A DNA stretch of 64,000 nt, taken from contig FOSY01000007.1 of the NCBI GenBank assembly GCA_900114405.1, positions 1-64,000 on the forward strand, given 5' to 3'. Positions 60,237-64,000 of this stretch are shown here, one piece after another. The translations under genes were made by a program, and so were the position numbers. The DNA is from Lachnospiraceae bacterium KH1T2 (lineage in GTDB: Bacteria; Bacillota; Clostridia; Lachnospirales; Lachnospiraceae). The notes beneath the pieces are model-generated. The model was not told where the DNA came from. It searched no databases and saw nothing but the letters and a program-made list of their open reading frames with translations. How positions within the stretch are numbered: position 1 is the stretch's first letter; every line of letters begins with the position of its first letter.

Positions 60237-61700
60237 TCACTTAAGAACAATCCATCTTCCACTTTTTGTCGAACCTTCTCGCGCAATAACACCATCCTTT
60301 TTAAGCCTAGACATGGCTTTTCTAATTCCTCCTTCAGACATTCCTATCTTAATAGATAACTCCTTTTGAGTAATACTGCCATTTTCTGATACAATTTTAA
60401 TTATCTGCTTTTCAGTAATGTTCAAACTACTGTTGCTACTGCTATTTTCCGCCACTTTCCTGTTACTTTCTCCGCTACTTTCTCCGCTACTTTCTCCGCT
60501 ACTTTCTCCGCTACTTTTGAAAATTATGCCGTAATTCAGATTCCAAAAAGTAACGTTAAAGTCTGATTCATCCGAAAAGAAAGTCGGCAAGCGATCCTCT
60601 GTCATATTTTCAGAGTTTTTATAATCATTCATTATTTCCTTAATTCCACTACCTGACCTCTCCATGAGATGCAATCTGTGAAAAATATCTGCCAAATATG
60701 GATTTCTCCTCCTTGATGCTATATGATACAAATCTCTTTTTTGAATAGGAAGACCTTCAACCATTCCACCAGGAGATGTAATCTCTATCCTGTTATCAAA
60801 AATATCTACATGTACTTCGCTTCCGATTTCCATATAATCACGATGTACAAAAGCATTTACCAATGCCTCATGGATTGGTCTCTCAATATAATCATGTAAA
60901 TCGATACGTGAATTTGGAAGTTTTTTCCATTTTAAATTATTATGTTTCTTGACAAAAGCCTCCGCTGCCTCAAGAAGTAACAATACATTTCCTTGATACT
61001 CAGCATTATCCATTGCATCATATGATCCTCCCGACATGTCATTTCCCGCCCATCTAGTACAAAAAAGGCGAGAATACCTTATGGGACAATCATCCGACAA
61101 AAGAAGACCAGCATTTGTTATCTTGCCGTCACCATTACATATCTCCCACGACTGAAACATATCATCCTCAAAACTTTTTCCTGACTTTGCATGATACAAA
61201 GACTTCAATCTAGAAAAGCTAAAATCCTTCATTTGAAATTCCGAAAATAGTGAATCCCAAGATTTATTGCTACCTTTAAGTGCAAGTCTTCTGATAGTTA
61301 CAGCATCTGCTTTTACGCTTGAATTTCCCACACGTGTAAACGCAAGCATCTCGCCCTTATATTTATAAAAATATGGTGTCTCTGAACCCGGATGAACATA
61401 TAGGATAGTTAATACCTTTTCAACATCACCATCCTTCACTTTTTCAAAAGAAAGCTGAATTTCCGGACTTGGATCAATACGATTTCTAATAAAATCACTG
61501 ATTTTATCAGCTACATATTTTGGATCATCCAAACCTACAACTGTATCATCATCTGCTACTCCATAAATCAATGACCCTCCATCCGTATTGGCAAAAGCCA
61601 CAACGCTTTTAAGCCAACTGAGCGGTTCTCTTTCCTCAAGCTTTTCCTTTTTATCGTATTCTGTTGATTCACCCAGATATTTTTTTATATCAAACTTCAT
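60237..61700 (-). CDS. AlbA/Schlafen-domain ATP-binding protein with winged helix
   Basis: 487 residues. The N-terminal AlbA_2 (Schlafen-like) domain (about 1-130) has LKSVVAFANTDGGSLIYGVA. The middle carries the ATPase-like HATPase_c_4 segment (HEALVNAFVHRDY, IEITSPGGMVEGLP, RNPYLADIFHRLHLMERSGSGI). The tail is a winged HTH (SITQKELSIKIGMSEGGIRK). Before the HTH is a tandem repeat SGESSGESSGESSGES coded by near-identical 12-base units. Such proteins are viewed as transcription regulators or defence-linked factors. Start supported by AGAGGAC. It overlaps the membrane-protein gene upstream by 11 nt, so the two are coupled. Confidence 0.88.
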   Translation of the reverse strand: MKFDIKKYLGESTEYDKKEKLEEREPLSWLKSVVAFANTDGGSLIYGVADDDTVVGLDDPKYVADKISDFIRNRIDPSPEIQLSFEKVKDGDVEKVLTILYVHPGSETPYFYKYKGEMLAFTRVGNSSVKADAVTIRRLALKGSNKSWDSLFSEFQMKDFSFSRLKSLYHAKSGKSFEDDMFQSWEICNGDGKITNAGLLLSDDCPIRYSRLFCTRWAGNDMSGGSYDAMDNAEYQGNVLLLLEAAEAFVKKHNNLKWKKLPNSRIDLHDYIERPIHEALVNAFVHRDYMEIGSEVHVDIFDNRIEITSPGGMVEGLPIQKRDLYHIASRRRNPYLADIFHRLHLMERSGSGIKEIMNDYKNSENMTEDRLPTFFSDESDFNVTFWNLNYGIIFKSSGESSGESSGESSGESNRKVAENSSSNSSLNITEKQIIKIVSENGSITQKELSIKIGMSEGGIRKAMSRLKKDGVIAREGSTKSGRWIVLK

Positions 61701-62424
61701 GTTCTACGTCCTCTTTTATATTATTAGCCACTTTTATGGCTTCAATTTCCTCTTCTGATACTTCTATTACAATCGCGTCCCCATTCTTTTTCCTGTCATG
61801 GACAAAACTCAAGATTGCTGTTCCTGCCATTGCAATCGCTATAACGATAAGTCCCACTTTATCATAAATTTTATATACTTCTTCAGACGCTGCAACTTTT
61901 ACATATTTGGCCCAGATTTCACCCAAGATTATAAAAAGATTGATACCTACAGTAGCTGCATACATTACGGATACAATGCCACTGGCAAATATGTTTCTTT
62001 TAACAGCTCCCTTAGTAGCATTGTAAGAATGATTTGCAGACAGTATAGCACTAACTGATATCAGATAAATGATCGTAACTGCTAAAGCCTTCTGCCACGA
62101 TGCACATTTTATACCACTGCTAGCGACCACCATTGCAAGTTCTACAAAAATCATTGATGTCAGTAAAATCACTGGACCACTCGTCTGCGGGATATTTACA
62201 AGAACACCTATTAAGATTTCTATTAGAAGAATGAGCATAATAAAGCTAAGTCTACCTTCACCCGGAACAATATTTCTCAATGCTGGAAATGACCATGACA
62301 GAAAAATAGCTCCTATAAACCCTGATGCATAAGGAAGCCAATTAAATACTGTCTTCATCAAAAAATAAACGATAGCTGCAGTAACCATTAATAATATAGA
62401 AATAATATCAACCACCTTATGCAC
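61690..62424 (-). CDS. Polytopic membrane protein, unknown
   Basis: 244 residues with about seven hydrophobic segments (IISILLMVTAAIVYFL, SFIMLILLIEILIGVLV, ALAVTIIYLISVSAIL, VGLIVIAIAMAGTAIL) and a charged acidic C-terminal tail (EVSEEEIEAIKVANN). It starts at a GTG (62424) with AGGAG close upstream. It ends inside the first codons of the AlbA-type gene. Translational coupling suggests a membrane partner for that protein. No family recognised. Confidence 0.75.
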   Translation of the reverse strand: MHKVVDIISILLMVTAAIVYFLMKTVFNWLPYASGFIGAIFLSWSFPALRNIVPGEGRLSFIMLILLIEILIGVLVNIPQTSGPVILLTSMIFVELAMVVASSGIKCASWQKALAVTIIYLISVSAILSANHSYNATKGAVKRNIFASGIVSVMYAATVGINLFIILGEIWAKYVKVAASEEVYKIYDKVGLIVIAIAMAGTAILSFVHDRKKNGDAIVIEVSEEEIEAIKVANNIKEDVEHEV

Positions 62425-62538
62425 ACTCTCCTCTCTATTATCTTCCCACCGTTATTTCTATAGTGTCTTAATCATAAAAGTATCTACGTATACTTTCTTG
62501 TTATGCACATTGGCAATACTGCGATATTCCCAATAAGC

Positions 62539-62826
62539 TTAAGACTTATCCTGGCCAATCCTTCCTTTTTCTTTTTCGTTTACAACTTTATATGCTATTA
62601 AACGAAGTACATACTCCGGCATCTTTCGCCTGCCAAGCTCCCACTCCTGCATTGTTCTATACGGAACCCCAAGCCACGCTGAAAACTCATTACGGCTCAT
62701 CCCGGACTCTTCTCTGATCATCTTAAATGCATATGCAATCTTTCTGCGATCTGCATCAGAATCTTCCTTATCGTATTTCTCAATCTCAATTTCAATTCCT
62801 TCCACATTAAAGCTTTCTCTTTCCAT
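62539..62826 (-). CDS. XRE-like helix-turn-helix protein (antitoxin-like)
   Basis: 95 residues. The C-terminal half is an HTH: YAFKMIREESGMSRNEFSAW followed by LGVPYRTMQEWELGRRKMPE, with EWELGRRKMP the usual recognition-helix end of HigA/YdaS-like regulators. The N-terminal 35 residues are acidic. I start at ATG 62826, where AAAGGAC lies about 9 nt upstream. It may regulate itself or be the antitoxin of a lost pair; no toxin gene is adjacent. Confidence 0.78.
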   Translation of the reverse strand: MERESFNVEGIEIEIEKYDKEDSDADRRKIAYAFKMIREESGMSRNEFSAWLGVPYRTMQEWELGRRKMPEYVLRLIAYKVVNEKEKGRIGQDKS

Positions 62827-62926
62827 AATGATCACGTCCTTTCGCGTAGTCAATGCGTGTATGTTTTTCATTTTTTATTATAATGTAGTCATTGACTACA
62901 GGTCAAGATATAAAAAGGACTCATGA

Positions 62927-63170
62927 CTAAAATAGTTCTTTGCAACGGTCTATTATCAATCGATGATATCCCCATTGAACAGATAATAATTCTTCAGCAG
63001 ACAAATTTGCCGCAAGTTGTGGCATATATCCATCTTCCATAAATGGATCTAATACCACCTCAAAGCCTTCTTTTGCATAATACCCTATAGCATATTCCTG
63101 AGCTTCCAAGTATATCTTATTTGCTTTAAGCTGTTCAGCTACTGCCTTCACACCTTCATTTAGAATCTTA
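62927..63170 (-). pseudogene. 5'-truncated GNAT acetyltransferase remnant
   Basis: The frame KILNEGVKAVAEQLKANKIY, LEAQEYAIGYYAKEGFEVV, DPFMEDG matches the C-terminal third of ElaA-like GNAT enzymes (LEAQxYAxxFYxKxGF...FLEDGIPH). The N-terminal acetyl-CoA-binding part is missing, a stop precedes the readable part, and after DGYMPQ the sequence departs from the family. A GTG at 63151 could allow a 74-residue product but no enzyme activity is expected. Confidence 0.6.
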
Positions 63171-63187
63171 CATCAAGCTCTCTTCTA

Positions 63188-63955
63188 TTAAATTGCGGCA
63201 TCTTCTAGCCCTCCATTTTTCATTCTCTTAATATTCTTTGGATAGACCAACTTCCATTCTCCGGAATAAGCAGGCTCATTTACACCGGTTGCCAGATATC
63301 GTTTTGAATCTCCGCTCCTATCCTTACATATCTTTATAAAATCATCGCATATGCCAAGTTCACTCTGATATTCACTAAAGATAAAACCTGTCTTCTGATA
63401 TAAAAAGGCATTGTCATATAAGGCCAGATACCTTAACATTTTTGTTTCATCAATACTGTTCACGGACACAACACATGAAAGCACCTCTTCCAGCCCGGCA
63501 ATGAGATTCATATCCCTTATGGAATCTGTTATCGTCCGCTCCTTATCCGTAATCCTTACACCGCCACCAAATTCCGGAATAACTATACCTTCCTTCATCT
63601 GTTCTTTTACATAATGATAAGTGTACCCATCAAATTCAAAATCGTGAAAACGTGTCTCTGAGCCAACATAAACCTCATAGAAAACCTGATCGGCAGTTCC
63701 ATAATATTCAAATGCTGTATGATGTGATACATATGAAGATGGAGTGATAGCACTGGCAATTTGAAATCTGTTAGCCACTGGTCCGCCATTTTCACCGCTA
63801 AGACACGTATATAACCCATTTCGAATTTTCAGCACCATATTTTCCTTCAGAAGCTTTCCTAATGCAATCCTTGCTGTCCGTTCACTTGAATACAGACCAT
63901 TAACCTCTTTCATGGAAAAAATTGGATATTGTAACAGTTCATAATATAAGTTCAT
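63188..63955 (-). CDS. AbiEi-like antitoxin family protein
   Basis: 255 residues. The N-terminal winged helix (FSMKEVNGLYSSERTARIAL, GKLLKENMVLKIRNGLYTC) and the following ASAITPSSYVSHHTAFEYYG, with RITDKERTITDSI, are typical of AbiEi/type IV antitoxin and related regulators. In complete systems an AbiEii nucleotidyltransferase toxin gene follows directly; here only the GNAT remnant does. So this is either an orphan antitoxin/regulator or a decayed system. GGAG (ggagcgagtat) lies about 7 nt before the ATG. Promoter probably beyond or at the window end. Confidence 0.8.
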   Translation of the reverse strand: MNLYYELLQYPIFSMKEVNGLYSSERTARIALGKLLKENMVLKIRNGLYTCLSGENGGPVANRFQIASAITPSSYVSHHTAFEYYGTADQVFYEVYVGSETRFHDFEFDGYTYHYVKEQMKEGIVIPEFGGGVRITDKERTITDSIRDMNLIAGLEEVLSCVVSVNSIDETKMLRYLALYDNAFLYQKTGFIFSEYQSELGICDDFIKICKDRSGDSKRYLATGVNEPAYSGEWKLVYPKNIKRMKNGGLEDAAI

Positions 63956-64000
63956 ATACTCGCTCCATGATGTTAATTATTTGTCGGATTTTACTCTATT

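Overview
The window looks like chromosome of a low-GC anaerobic Firmicute of the Lachnospiraceae, close to Butyrivibrio or Pseudobutyrivibrio. This rests on a pyrophosphate-type phosphofructokinase, a two-subunit Fe-S serine dehydratase, a phosphotransacetylase, Gram-positive ribosome binding sites (AGGAGG-like), a sigma-28 flagellin promoter, many 7TM/PocR-type sensors and very large secreted proteins. The genus is an inference; no rRNA is present.

Layout. 0.3-5.0 kb: a minus-strand signalling operon (hybrid histidine kinase, response regulator, 7TM sensor). 5.2-8.7 kb: a small unknown gene, an NMT1-like lipoprotein and a large unknown plus-strand protein. 8.7-14.6 kb: core metabolism (pta, carB, a HAD phosphatase). 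14.9-17.5 kb: two identical tRNA-Ser(UGA) genes, each with its own promoter, bracketing a large flagellin gene. 17.5-22.9 kb: a LysM protein, methyltransferase, ABC-F ATPase and PPi-phosphofructokinase. 22.9-26.6 kb: a tightly overlapping six-gene type IV pilus/type II secretion-like operon with a PilT-like ATPase and a PilC-like membrane protein but no PilB. 27.7-29.8 kb: an IS1182-family element with a visible 5-bp target duplication. 29.8-33.7 kb: a large secreted transglutaminase-like protein. 33.8-42.7 kb: a YjiH transporter, a phosphohexomutase, a secreted nuclease and a serine import/deamination cluster with a divergent LysR gene. 42.9-44.7 kb: CheY and a soluble PocR-type chemoreceptor. 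45.2-51.8 kb: an alpha-galactosidase, its sugar ABC transporter and a divergent AraC regulator. 51.9-54.5 kb: an SPFH/zinc-ribbon membrane module. 54.7-58.5 kb: a large secreted subtilase carrying an FMN-binding domain. 58.8-64 kb: an accessory zone with prophage and GNAT remnants, a MITE, a probable type I toxin-antitoxin locus, an AlbA-type protein, an XRE-like regulator and an AbiEi-like antitoxin.

How it fits together. The cell is a motile fermenter: phosphorylated sugars go through PPi-PFK and phosphotransacetylase, galactosides are imported and hydrolysed, and serine is imported and deaminated to pyruvate. Surface and secretion functions (flagellin, pilus-like machine, LysM protein, transglutaminase, flavin-carrying subtilase, nuclease) take up much of the window.

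Most unusual content: (i) a 146-147 bp MITE in two copies, each with an 8-bp target duplication, one of them sitting between the -35 and -10 of a type I toxin promoter; (ii) a 113-nt long-hairpin repeat in two copies with a compensatory base-pair change; (iii) a subtilase fused to an FMN-binding domain, sharing a C-terminal domain with the transglutaminase protein; (iv) a flagellin gene between duplicated tRNA-Ser units; (v) recurrent GTA-triloop mini-hairpins in intergenic DNA.
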